In this document: positions 16,664 through 24,737 of the stretch, piece after piece
How positions within the stretch are numbered: the stretch's first letter is position 1
Layout: each line of letters opens with the position of its first letter
From: Collinsella aerofaciens
GTDB lineage: Bacteria; Actinomycetota; Coriobacteriia; Coriobacteriales; Coriobacteriaceae
Assembly: GCF_902364945.1 (NCBI RefSeq)
Contig: NZ_CABJFS010000002.1
Span: 234,424-298,423 of the forward strand
Direction of reading: 5' to 3'
Length of the DNA stretch: 64,000 nucleotides
Notes under the pieces: generated by a model
Databases searched by the model: none
Seen by the model: only the letters and a program-made list of their open reading frames with translations
What the model was told of the DNA's origin: nothing
Program-made: the position numbers and the translations under genes

Positions 16664-17745
16664 CTAATACGGAGCAACGGCCTCCGCATGACGTCGCGAT
16701 TCCGAGAAATCGAACTCGGCGCGATGGGCCTCGAGGAATCGAGCGTTGGGGCGAAAGCGATGTTCGTCCGGCTCGCGCAATACCGAGCCCGCAAACGTCG
16801 CATAATCCGTATGCTGTAGAAGGTACGAACCGCAAAGTTGATAATCGCCGCGTACCAGCTCAAACGAAATCAGATGGGCATCGAACAGCGAATGCAAATC
16901 GCGGCGCAGCAGAATACCGTTGCTGGCAGCCTGCGACTTGGGACCCGAGTAGTTCTCGATATGCGCAGCTTCGAGCGCTTCGTCGACATTGCAACCCGAG
17001 ACGGCGCATCGACCGGCATAAGCTTCAAAGAGCTGCGTGCGGAAACGCTGCTGGCCGATTCGCTCGCGACGCAGCGCATAGCGAACCTTTTCGTCGTCGC
17101 TCGCCGGAGCGCCGGAAAACTCTGCCGCGACTGGGGCGTCCTTCATATAGCTCATATCGGGGTAGAAACGCGCATCGGGTCCACCTTTATGGACAGGACC
17201 ATGCAGTACAAACCAGCTGTTCTCCGGCTCATAGCGCTCAACGAACGCTAGGCCCAGCACCTTGTAGCCAGCACCCGTTACAAAGAACACACCAACGGGA
17301 ACGCCGCACTCCATGCAGTTGATCATTTTCTAGTTGTAGCGCTGATCGCGCCAGTTTTCGACCGAAGCACTTTACGATGAATACTTGAACACCCACGCGC
17401 CGTCCTCAAGATAGAGCGGGGGAACATCGGGGTAGGCGCCGCGCTCGGAATTGTGCACCGAAAGAGCGAAGGTCTTCTCGCGCGGCTGTTTAACGCGCCC
17501 GCGACCAGGTCAAAAGATGCCCGAATCGCGCGCACCGGAAAGAGCTCGGAATCAATCGTCAGGCGGAAGGGATATTGAGGGCTATCGGCATTGGTGCGAT
17601 GAGGGAGCTTGTCCCACAGGCCGCCACGCTGCTCCTCGCGCAAGAACCATTCCCAAGCCTGGACATATTCGGACGGCACAAAGCTGCAAGTGCGGTCATA
17701 ACTCGGCCGAGCAATCAGCGGAACACCAGAAGCGATGCCGTCCAT
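16664..17745 (-). pseudogene. HNH endonuclease gene, frameshifted with two internal stops
   Basis: The ATG at 17745 follows GGAGG and the frame reads well for about 80 codons. Near 17500 the sense shifts to another frame (VKQPREKTFALSVHN), then meets TAA and TAG codons close to 17364 and 17331 before continuing from MINCMECGVP at 17326. The C-terminal 220 codons hold an HNH_2-type nuclease core: AGRCAVSGC, ALEAAHIENYS and NGILLRRDLHSLFDAHLIS. One or more mutations have thus broken a gene of about 350 codons. The C-terminal part could still be translated from 17326, but no ribosome site supports this. Such HNH proteins often act in defence or mobile DNA. Confidence 0.7.
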
Positions 17746-17895
17746 AAGGAACCTCCAGGAAGAACAGCTCCCCACATTATCGCCGAATTACGTAGGCTCA
17801 TGTGCAGCCGTTTTGTGCAAAGCCATCGCACAAGAAAGGAGCCGCTTCGAATTTGAACCGGCCCCTATCAGGCGGATTCAGTTAATGGCTTAGCC

Positions 17896-18840
17896 CTACT
17901 TGGAATCAGGCACGATGCCAACCAAGCTTACGGTGACATCAAAGGTCGGAGCAACGGTGTTCTTGTCCCGCTCGGACCAGTTTTGGCAGTCGGAGTCGGT
18001 GCCTTCCATCCAGATGACGATCTTCATGTTCGTGCCGTTGTAGCCAACGTTCTTTGCAATGGCTTTCGGATTCGCTCCAGCAGGTTTGGAATAAGAACCG
18101 CTCGATCCGGTGGCGGCCCAATCGCCGCCGCTCTGGTCGGTTAGACTCGCGCCGGCAACATGCGCATACGATGGCGCCTGAGTCGCCGTTCCTTCAGCCG
18201 CGACGCAGCTCCAACCAATCGTTGAGGAGGCGTCATTGCCATGCTCAGTAGTCGAAGGCTCTACGGGAGCATAAACAACCTTAAGCTCGTCATCAATAAC
18301 AATGCCGACGCGCAGGCTGCCCTTAATCTTGCTGAACCATTCATTCGTTACGTTGTCGGAGGGCTTGATGGTAACAGGATTCGTGCCGTCTAGATAAACA
18401 TCCGCGATGCCCGTGTTCGTCACGGTGTAGAGGGTGTAGTCAGCAGCGACATAGGCATAATAAGAATCGGTGCCGCTCGTCAGCGTGTACTTGCCGCCAG
18501 CGTCTGTGTTTACCTTCTGGTAGCCAGAGACATCAGTGCCCTGCCAGGACTTGGGAACAAACCAAGACTGCGCATCGTTCGTCGATGAAGGGCTGATTTC
18601 GTGACCATTGGAGCTGGCAGTGGTCTGCTTGTCCGAACCGTCATGGTTAACATTTTTACCCTGAGCAATTTGCAGCACCATGCCATTCGCTTGAGCGGAA
18701 ATGGTGCTCGTAGTTGCGTGGACCCTACTGTTCGTGACAAACCATGCGTAGGTAGTTGCAGAAAGCGCCACCGCCGAGACGACGACGGTCAACGCCGCTC
18801 CAACAAGCTGAACCTTAAGCCTCTTTACTGAATCGTGCAT
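17896..18840 (-). CDS. SipW-cognate surface protein 6
   Basis: 314 residues. A basic leader is followed by a helix ending ALSATTYAWFVTNS, the SipW-type signal. The mature part is Thr/Ser/Asn-rich and carries the family core GSLRVGIV and the C-terminal IVIWMEGTDSDCQN with one Cys. AAGGGAGG precedes the ATG. It lies behind a hairpin terminator that separates it from protein 5, so it is probably transcribed at a lower level from the same promoter or from its own. No signal peptidase is adjacent; it could use those at 1.0 or 5.6 kb. Confidence 0.76.
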   Translation of the reverse strand: MHDSVKRLKVQLVGAALTVVVSAVALSATTYAWFVTNSRVHATTSTISAQANGMVLQIAQGKNVNHDGSDKQTTASSNGHEISPSSTNDAQSWFVPKSWQGTDVSGYQKVNTDAGGKYTLTSGTDSYYAYVAADYTLYTVTNTGIADVYLDGTNPVTIKPSDNVTNEWFSKIKGSLRVGIVIDDELKVVYAPVEPSTTEHGNDASSTIGWSCVAAEGTATQAPSYAHVAGASLTDQSGGDWAATGSSGSYSKPAGANPKAIAKNVGYNGTNMKIVIWMEGTDSDCQNWSERDKNTVAPTFDVTVSLVGIVPDSK

Positions 18841-18861
18841 ACCCGTCGCCTCCCTTCGTTA

Positions 18862-18899
18862 AGGAAAAGGGCAGGATCCCGGGCTGGGGACCTGCCCTT
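18862..18899 (-). terminator. hairpin between two SipW-cognate genes
   Basis: AAGGGCAGG and CCTGCCCTT form a 9-bp stem (18867-18875 with 18891-18899) followed on the minus strand by TTCCTT. It may terminate most transcripts of the upstream gene (18923-19702) and give graded expression of the downstream one. Confidence 0.6.
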
Positions 18900-18922
18900 C
18901 ACAAGCTGTATATGGAACTACT

Positions 18923-19702
18923 TTATTTCTTATTCTGATTATCAGCAGTAAAAGTTACGGTCAGTTTGGAAGAATCGGTCAGCTTCTTGAGGTTGTTCGT
19001 ATAAACCTTTGCATCGCTGCCCTCGAAGAAGACGTAAATATCGACCTCAGTATCCTTGTCGGCAGTAATAGTGTCAGCAAGAACGCCATTGGCAGCAGTG
19101 ATGCCATTGGAACCAAGCTTGAACGTACCGTCCTTGTCAAGAACAACCCACCTTTCCCCACACTTCACCAAAAGACGAAGCGCAGAGTTGATGCCAGATG
19201 CGGTAGCAAGGTCCGTCGCCTTACCGTCAGCAGATTTCGCCTCGACAGAAGCGACCTTCAAGTTGGAGAGGTTCTGGCCGCGGGAACTGATATTGAAAAC
19301 ATTCTTCTTAGCAAAGCCATTGGTAGCGGCCTCATCGGGCGTACCTGTAGCGCCAACAGTGTTCAATTTTCCGGACAGAGTTCCATCGTCCACAGTACTG
19401 CCGTAACCCGTCATAAACTGGCCCTCGGTAGAACCATTCTGCTCACCAAAGGTGGCGGGATACAGTTTGGTTGCTTCCGTATCGCCGGCAACGTCAAATG
19501 TGCTGTCCGCTCCCACAGCAGTGGCGTTGTACTTGATCGTCATATACGACGCGTTGGACTGAGCGCTGATGCTGCTCGTCGTCGCCTTGACGGTGTTGTT
19601 CGTCACAAACCATGCGAACGTGGCAGAGCCCAACGCCACGGCTGCTACCAGCACCATGGCGATGGCGGCGCCCATCTGCTTCTTTAATGCCTTGGTATCC
19701 AT
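18923..19702 (-). CDS. SipW-cognate surface protein 5
   Basis: 259 residues from the ATG at 19702, preceded by AAAGAAAGGGG; a longer frame to 19876 has no better site. The leader MDTKALKKQ is followed by a helix ending ALGSATFAWFVTNN and then VKATTSSISAQSN, a stretch nearly shared with protein 6 (VHATTSTISAQAN). Core motif SALRLLV and C-terminal VFFEGSDAK (no Cys). It is likely the main product of a two-gene unit. A long upstream leader region (19703-19876) has no repeat or known riboswitch that I recognise. Confidence 0.76.
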   Translation of the reverse strand: MDTKALKKQMGAAIAMVLVAAVALGSATFAWFVTNNTVKATTSSISAQSNASYMTIKYNATAVGADSTFDVAGDTEATKLYPATFGEQNGSTEGQFMTGYGSTVDDGTLSGKLNTVGATGTPDEAATNGFAKKNVFNISSRGQNLSNLKVASVEAKSADGKATDLATASGINSALRLLVKCGERWVVLDKDGTFKLGSNGITAANGVLADTITADKDTEVDIYVFFEGSDAKVYTNNLKKLTDSSKLTVTFTADNQNKK

Positions 19703-20099
19703 GCGGACCCCTTTCTTTCCCCATTCATCCCAGATGACCCTCGAGAAGCCCGGAAGGGGAGCCCGCGCTTTCGTGTTGGATGTTGCTTGCCCATCCTTTA
19801 GATATGGAATCGAGAATACCATAATTCTTACGATTTCCTTATGAGTTTTTGGCAACCTACATTCCGACGGATTCATAGGTTTACCTCGGGTTATATGTGG
19901 TGCTATGTGAACATCGTTTACCTTATTTGATCACTCTCCAGCGCAGCCATAAGTCCCTCTTAAGCCTTGCGACCGCAGCGCCACGCCAACGCATGCATAC
20001 GCCCCCCGCCATGCTTCGCCCTAGTCCTTCCCCCTCGCTATACTGGTGTAGAACGTGTCATTTTTGCCTGCTTAACGGGCTATTTGTTGGGAGGGCCCC
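19703..20099. other. divergent intergenic region, promoters expected
   Basis: This 397-bp, locally AT-richer space lies between divergent genes and must hold promoters for both. I see no convincing -35/-10 pair to nominate, and no palindromic repeat. Confidence 0.5.
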
Positions 20100-20612
20100 A
20101 TGGCTGCCGCCACTCAACCCAAGGGAAGCGTTTCTGCCGGATCGATCAAGCCGGTGACGCGCAAAGCCGTTCGCTGCCAGCGCGAAGTCGCCTGGCTGGT
20201 CACGCAGGCGGCCGGCAAGCTCGTCGCCACCACCGACGACGTCAACGCTCCCACGCCTAGCTTTGTGCTGGCGGCGGCGTTGTCGTACACCCACGAGCAG
20301 GAGCGGGCCGCACAAAACGGTGGACACACGATTGACTACGAGGCCGTCATGAGCCCCAGCCTTGCGAGCTTTTGTCACGCCGCGGGGCTGCCCACAGCAC
20401 CCAACGCGCTTTCGGACGTGGGCTACATGTTCACGCTCTCGGGCGCGAACCTCATCCGCGACCTCTACGCCTACTGTAGTGACCTGGGCGAACGCATGGG
20501 AGACGCGGTGCAGGTCAAACCAGGTTACGCGATCAAACTAGCGCTGCGGCTGTTCTTGCTGGATGCCGCCACCGGCAACGACTCCACCTCCAAAGACAAC
20601 ACTTGCGCATAG
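20100..20612 (+). CDS. conserved-looking hypothetical protein
   Basis: 170 residues, soluble and mostly helical, with no signal peptide or membrane segment. The ATG follows GGGAGG at good spacing, and coding bias matches the genome. It contains the segment GYMFTLSGANLIRDLYAYCS but no motif that I can tie to a family. It faces the PilZ operon and shares a bidirectional terminator with it. Function unknown. Confidence 0.6.
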   Translation: MAAATQPKGSVSAGSIKPVTRKAVRCQREVAWLVTQAAGKLVATTDDVNAPTPSFVLAAALSYTHEQERAAQNGGHTIDYEAVMSPSLASFCHAAGLPTAPNALSDVGYMFTLSGANLIRDLYAYCSDLGERMGDAVQVKPGYAIKLALRLFLLDAATGNDSTSKDNTCA

Positions 20613-20615
20613 CAA

Positions 20616-20653
20616 AAGCGCCGGGTCGGAACATCAATCCCGGCCCGGCGCTT
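20616..20653. terminator. bidirectional terminator
   Basis: AAGCGCCGGGTCGG (20616-20629) pairs with CCGGCCCGGCGCTT (20640-20653) with a single wobble; A residues on the left and T residues on the right serve both convergent genes. Confidence 0.75.
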
Positions 20654-20660
20654 GTTCGCC

Positions 20661-21788
20661 CTACTTGTCCCCATCGCCTGCAGGCGAGTTCTTTTGGTTG
20701 CGGCGGTTACTCCATGTCACGTTGTGCTCCTTGTAGTAATCGGGCGCCTCGTTACCGCTCGCGCTAATGGGGTCGTTGCCGGTCAGGGTGTCGGCAATAT
20801 CCTCCACGAACTTAATGAACAGGCTCGTGTCATCGGTCTCGGACGAATCAAAATCGAAGCCAAACTCCACTGCGCCGCCGATAATCTTGTCCACGCACTC
20901 CGGGTCGTCGCCGTCCAGCCAAATGACCACGGTGTACTTGTCCACATCGCCCACGCGGAAGTTAGTGTGGCTAATGGTCGTCACCACGTCCTTGGACGCA
21001 AACGGCTCGGTATTGGGCTCGGGGTTGCCGTCGGCCGCGGTCGCCGCGTAGGTGGTGGGCTCGCCATTGCGATACACCCTCACGCGCGCTGCCTTCTCCA
21101 CGCCCTTGCTGGCGCTGACCACCTTGAGTTTGGCACTGTAGCCCAGATCGGTCTTGCCGGCGTTGCGGATATAGAAGGTATACGCCACGTAGTTTTTGCC
21201 GTTGTGGCTACCGTCGATGTCGTCCAGGTTGTCGGGCAGGTCGTCGGTAGCGATATTGGTGCCGTTGTCCACGGCGTCGGCCGCCAGACGCGCGGTGGCA
21301 TTTTTAAAGTCGCCGTTGTCGGCAATGGCCACGCCGCGGCGGAACAGCTCCAGGCGGTTGAGGTTGATGGTGAAGTTGCCCATGTTTTCCTGCATAAACG
21401 ACAGGGCGAACAGCACGCCAAAGGCAAGCGCCAGCGCCACGAGGGCCTTTTGCAGCTTGTCCATGCGCAGCAGCGCCGCGCCGATGCGCTCCATACGGCG
21501 CTTGGGCATGTACATGGACACGACCGCATCGGGGTCGATGTCGTCGAGGTCCTGGTCGGCCAGCGCCTGCTCCAGCTCCTCGATGCGCACCACGCCGCGC
21601 AGGTCGCGCTTGGGTTTGGGCTTGCGGTTGCCGGAGCGTTTGCGTGGGGCGGGGTCGGTGCTGTGGGTGTCCTCGGGCTGGCCCTCGGTCAAATCCTCAG
21701 CCATGCCCTCGGCATGATTCTCGGCTACACCCTCGGCCAAATCCTCAGCAGCTTGCTCTTTATTGTTGTTACGCTTGAACAGAGCCAT
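20661..21788 (-). CDS. single-pass membrane relative of the SipW-cognate surface proteins
   Basis: 375 residues with a different topology from the other family members: a charged cytoplasmic part of about 115 residues (acidic AEG repeats, then a basic stretch), one helix (KALVALALAFGVLFALSF), then an external domain. It lacks the AYAWF cleavage pattern, so it is probably an uncleaved anchor. Near the end of the family-like region it has VVIWLDGDDPECVD, matching the EGxDxxC motif of the secreted proteins. It is translated 5 nt behind the PilZ gene. A role as membrane anchor or assembly platform for the surface proteins, under PilZ control, is inference. Confidence 0.72.
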   Translation of the reverse strand: MALFKRNNNKEQAAEDLAEGVAENHAEGMAEDLTEGQPEDTHSTDPAPRKRSGNRKPKPKRDLRGVVRIEELEQALADQDLDDIDPDAVVSMYMPKRRMERIGAALLRMDKLQKALVALALAFGVLFALSFMQENMGNFTINLNRLELFRRGVAIADNGDFKNATARLAADAVDNGTNIATDDLPDNLDDIDGSHNGKNYVAYTFYIRNAGKTDLGYSAKLKVVSASKGVEKAARVRVYRNGEPTTYAATAADGNPEPNTEPFASKDVVTTISHTNFRVGDVDKYTVVIWLDGDDPECVDKIIGGAVEFGFDFDSSETDDTSLFIKFVEDIADTLTGNDPISASGNEAPDYYKEHNVTWSNRRNQKNSPAGDGDK

Positions 21789-21793
21789 GGCGA

Positions 21794-22459
21794 TCAGAGC
21801 TTATATTTGGCGCGAATGTAGCCGACGTATTCTTTGACGAGCTCGCGCTCCATGTCGTCGGCGTAGCGGAACTGCAGGCCGCAGACGTTGCGGTACAGGC
21901 TGCCCTTGGGCGCGCGGCGCACCCAGCACACGATGCCCAGCTGCTCGGGTAGCTCGTGGCGCTCGCCTTGCAGACGGATTGTGGGCATTTGCACAGCCAG
22001 GGCCTCGCCCACGTCGGGATAATCGTTGAGGTAGACGGCCAGACCGCCGGCCGAGACGTCGATGGTCATGGCGTCCTCGGGCTCGGGGGTCGGCGCGTTG
22101 TCGCGCTGGTAGGTCAGGCGCATGGCGACCTTAAAACGCTCGTCGCGGCGCCTGACGAAGGTGCGCTGCTCGGCGACTTTGCGCATTTTCCAGTAGGTGC
22201 GGATGCCCTTTTTCTCGACTGCCTCGGGATAGCCGGCGAGCACGAACGTTTCCTCGCCTACTTTGTACTGCAGCAGCAGCTTTTGGTTTTCGTCCATGAG
22301 CAGCGGTTTGCCGGCGAGCATGGGCGCGCTCATAAGGAAGTACGCGTCGTCCAGGTTCTCTTTGTACGTGGCAAGCATGTTGAAGTCGGTTTTTTGGCCC
22401 ATGGGCACATCGAATGCCACCTGAAGCTTGGTCCCCGGCGTTATCTGTTGCTCTGCCAT
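21794..22459 (-). CDS. PilZ-domain (YcgR-like) c-di-GMP effector
   Basis: 221 residues from the ATG at 22459, which follows GGGGGAGA. An N-terminal YcgR-like flagellar-brake-type beta domain precedes a PilZ domain that keeps the c-di-GMP residues: RRRDERF (the RxxxR arm) and DVSAGG (DxSxxG). It should bind c-di-GMP in the cytoplasm and change the behaviour of a partner. The next gene, 5 nt away, is the membrane relative of the SipW-cognate proteins, so surface-structure output is the likely target. No diguanylate cyclase is present in the window. Confidence 0.88.
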   Translation of the reverse strand: MAEQQITPGTKLQVAFDVPMGQKTDFNMLATYKENLDDAYFLMSAPMLAGKPLLMDENQKLLLQYKVGEETFVLAGYPEAVEKKGIRTYWKMRKVAEQRTFVRRRDERFKVAMRLTYQRDNAPTPEPEDAMTIDVSAGGLAVYLNDYPDVGEALAVQMPTIRLQGERHELPEQLGIVCWVRRAPKGSLYRNVCGLQFRYADDMERELVKEYVGYIRAKYKL

Positions 22460-23034
22460 GTTGTCTCCCCCAGTCGCGGGCGCCGATATCATCGTCGTGC
22501 GCGATGCACATTGGGCTATTGTAGCTGCTTTGCTGCAGGTTTCGACGTGCAGTGCACGAAATGGCGGGATGAGGCGGGGCGGGCGCTAGTGCAGCTGCTT
22601 TGCGCGCGGCATCAATCTGACGGCGATGCATGTCCCCGACAGACCGTCTGCCTGTCTATCTCTCAGCTATCTCTCATAATTATCTCTCGTCTCTCATTTC
22701 TCTCTCACATTAGTGATGAGTGAGAGACGAGAGACAAAAATGCCGTTATCGGTTCAATCAAGTCACGTTCGCACAGGTAAACACATGTATACGGGAACTT
22801 TGACTCGATCCCCAGCCACCTTGCAGCATTGTTATCTCTCATATTTATCTCTCGTCTTTCTGCTATCTCTCGTATTAGTGACGAATGAGAGATGAGAGAT
22901 ACGTGAGTGATGGACGAGCGTGGATTATTGGACGGTCGGAAAATCCCTCGAACAAAAAACGGGGCCGGCCTTACGCCGAGCCCCGTTTTCAAACGGTCAG
23001 TTAGTTATCGAGCGCGCGAGCATAGCAGTCAACA
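22460..23034. repeat. intergenic with polypyrimidine blocks and a GAGCGTGGAT repeat
   Basis: Two blocks rich in TCTCTC/GAGAGA (22649-22735 and 22832-22905) each fold on themselves. The second is followed by GAGCGTGGATTATTGGACGG (22916-22935). A related block with the same end occurs at 27440-27530. No coding frame is convincing. Confidence 0.6.
22955..22989 (-). terminator. terminator of the SIS-PTS operon
   Basis: On the minus strand AAAACGGGGC pairs with GCCCCGTTTTTT across a short loop, a strong rho-independent terminator 46 nt after the IID stop. Confidence 0.8.
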
Positions 23035-23883
23035 TTACGCCGCCGCGAACACTCCCAAGCCCGTTCCGATGATGCAGATTGCAAAGATGCCCAAGATGAT
23101 CCAAATGGTCTTGACGCCCTTTTTGTACAGGGCGACGCAAGCGAACGTTGCCAGCAAGGGCAGCAGACCGGGGAAGATCGAATCGAACAGATCCTGCAGG
23201 ACAATCTCCGAACCACCCACGTCAAAGGTCAAAGCCGTGGACAGCGAGACCTGTGCCGCAATCATGGCGCCGATAACGGTCATTCCGAGAACACCGGCAG
23301 CATGCGTCATGCGAGACATAAGGTTGCTCTCTTCGGACTGCTGCAAAAACTTGGTTCCCAGGTCGTATCCCAGATGGGTGGCGACGATACGCGTTGCAAA
23401 GTTAATCACGGAGTAGATGAGCGCGTACACGATGGGGCCGAGCGGGTTGCCCGTCGAAGCGATGCCGATACCAATGCCGGCGGCAACCACGCGGAACGTT
23501 CCCCAGTAGAACGAATCGCCAATGCCGGAAAGCGGTCCCATGAGACCAACCTTCATGGCGTTAATCGAGGACGTGTCGAAGTTCTTATCGGCAGCCGCCT
23601 GCTCTTCCATCGAAACCGTTAGGCCGGCTACAAACGGAAGCACATGAGGCGTGATGTTAAAGAACTCGGTATGGCGATCGAGCGCCGCATAGTAATCGTC
23701 GTCGTTGGGATAGATCTTTCGCAGGGGCTTCTGAATGGTGTACATGAAGCCCATTGCCATCATCTTGTCGTACGACTGCGAGCACTGGCTCGTAAACTGG
23801 CGAAGGAACATGCTCCGATACATATCGGGAGTCATAATCGCGTCCTTCTTGGCCTCTTTGAGGTCGGTGTTCTGGATAGCCAT
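23035..23883 (-). CDS. mannose-family PTS component IID (system 1)
   Basis: 282 residues, EIID-Man type. It begins with a cytoplasmic segment (MYRSMFLRQFTSQCSQSYDK), has the family stretch VGLMGPLSGIGDSFYWGT, and ends with membrane helices. Together with IIC it forms the sugar channel of a PTS that phosphorylates its substrate on entry. Its ATG overlaps the IIC stop (TAATG). It belongs to an operon SIS protein - IIC - IID, which suggests that the substrate is an amino sugar or sugar-amine conjugate. No IIB gene is visible in this operon. Confidence 0.92.
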   Translation of the reverse strand: MAIQNTDLKEAKKDAIMTPDMYRSMFLRQFTSQCSQSYDKMMAMGFMYTIQKPLRKIYPNDDDYYAALDRHTEFFNITPHVLPFVAGLTVSMEEQAAADKNFDTSSINAMKVGLMGPLSGIGDSFYWGTFRVVAAGIGIGIASTGNPLGPIVYALIYSVINFATRIVATHLGYDLGTKFLQQSEESNLMSRMTHAAGVLGMTVIGAMIAAQVSLSTALTFDVGGSEIVLQDLFDSIFPGLLPLLATFACVALYKKGVKTIWIILGIFAICIIGTGLGVFAAA

Positions 23884-24656
23884 TAGAAGTCCTCCTCTTC
23901 ATCTGCAGCAACCGTCTGCGGACCGGACGAGCCCTCGCGGAAGGCCAGGAGCAGCGCGACGCAAATGGCAGCTGCGGCGACGCCGATAACGTCCATCTTG
24001 AGGTAGATGACCATAATGAATCCCAGGAACAGCCAGGGAAGAAGCTTATTATCGCCCATGGTCCTAATGAGAAGAGCGAAGCCGATGCAGACCATGACGC
24101 CGGACGCAACGTTGAGGCCGTCCATCACAAACTGCGGAATCGCGTTGAGTGCATTGTTGATGAGGTCGGCACCAAAGAACAGCGAGCCAAACACCAGCAG
24201 TGCAGACGGAATGCCAATCGACAGCGGCACGATGGTCAGATGGTACAGATTCGCCTTGGCAAGATCGCGATTTGCCAGAGCGGTCTCAATCTTCTTGCAG
24301 GCAAAGGCACCCGGAACGGCGTAGCAGAAGTTGCGCCACACCTGAAGGAAGACGGAGACGGGAAGGGCAAGCGCGACGGCAGTTGCCGTGCCCGTACCCG
24401 TAATGACGGCAAACGCGCAGCCAAGCACACCGGAGGCATAGACCTCGGGAGGAACCGCCGCGCCGACCATGATGGCGCCCATGAACATGGACTCCAAAGC
24501 AGCGCCGACGATAACGCCCTGCTGGACATCGCCAAGGATCAAGCCGACAAACAGGCTCGTAAACAGCGGACGACCAAGCATCGTAATGCCAAATAATTGC
24601 TCGTCCATGGACGCAATAAATGCGACCAGTGCAACTAGAAGATACTGGACAACCAT
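23883..24656 (-). CDS. mannose-family PTS component IIC (system 1)
   Basis: 257 residues of almost entirely hydrophobic helices. It has LLGDVQQGVIVGAALESMFM-type sequence (GLILGDVQQGV) and VGAAVPPE, both hallmarks of the EIIC-Man/sorbose family. It is the transmembrane substrate-binding partner of IID. The ATG at 24656 is preferred to the TTG at 24665 because TGGGG lies 9 nt upstream. A stable hairpin separates it from the SIS gene upstream. Confidence 0.92.
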   Translation of the reverse strand: MVVQYLLVALVAFIASMDEQLFGITMLGRPLFTSLFVGLILGDVQQGVIVGAALESMFMGAIMVGAAVPPEVYASGVLGCAFAVITGTGTATAVALALPVSVFLQVWRNFCYAVPGAFACKKIETALANRDLAKANLYHLTIVPLSIGIPSALLVFGSLFFGADLINNALNAIPQFVMDGLNVASGVMVCIGFALLIRTMGDNKLLPWLFLGFIMVIYLKMDVIGVAAAAICVALLLAFREGSSGPQTVAADEEEDF

Positions 24657-24677
24657 TTCGATCAACCCCAGAAATAG

Positions 24678-24716
24678 GTCTGCAGGCGAGGCGTTCTGCG
24701 CAGCTCGCCTGCAGAC
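24678..24716 (-). promoter_or_regulatory. intra-operon hairpin between SIS gene and PTS IIC
   Basis: GTCTGCAGGCGAG and CTCGCCTGCAGAC form a perfect 13-bp stem with a 13-nt loop and no T tract. It could be a processing or partial-attenuation site that lets the SIS gene be expressed above the PTS genes. Confidence 0.55.
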
Positions 24717-24737
24717 AACCGCAGCAATTTGAGAGGA

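Noticed and set aside
20652..21821. 389-codon plus frame opposite the membrane surface protein
   Set aside because: Val/Gly/His/Leu-rich antisense frame without start signals; the minus frame has a helix and the shared EGxDxxC-type motif.
22640..22910. CRISPR-like appearance of repeated TCTCTC blocks
   Set aside because: Repeats are irregular in length and spacing, there are no constant repeats with unique spacers, and no cas gene is near.
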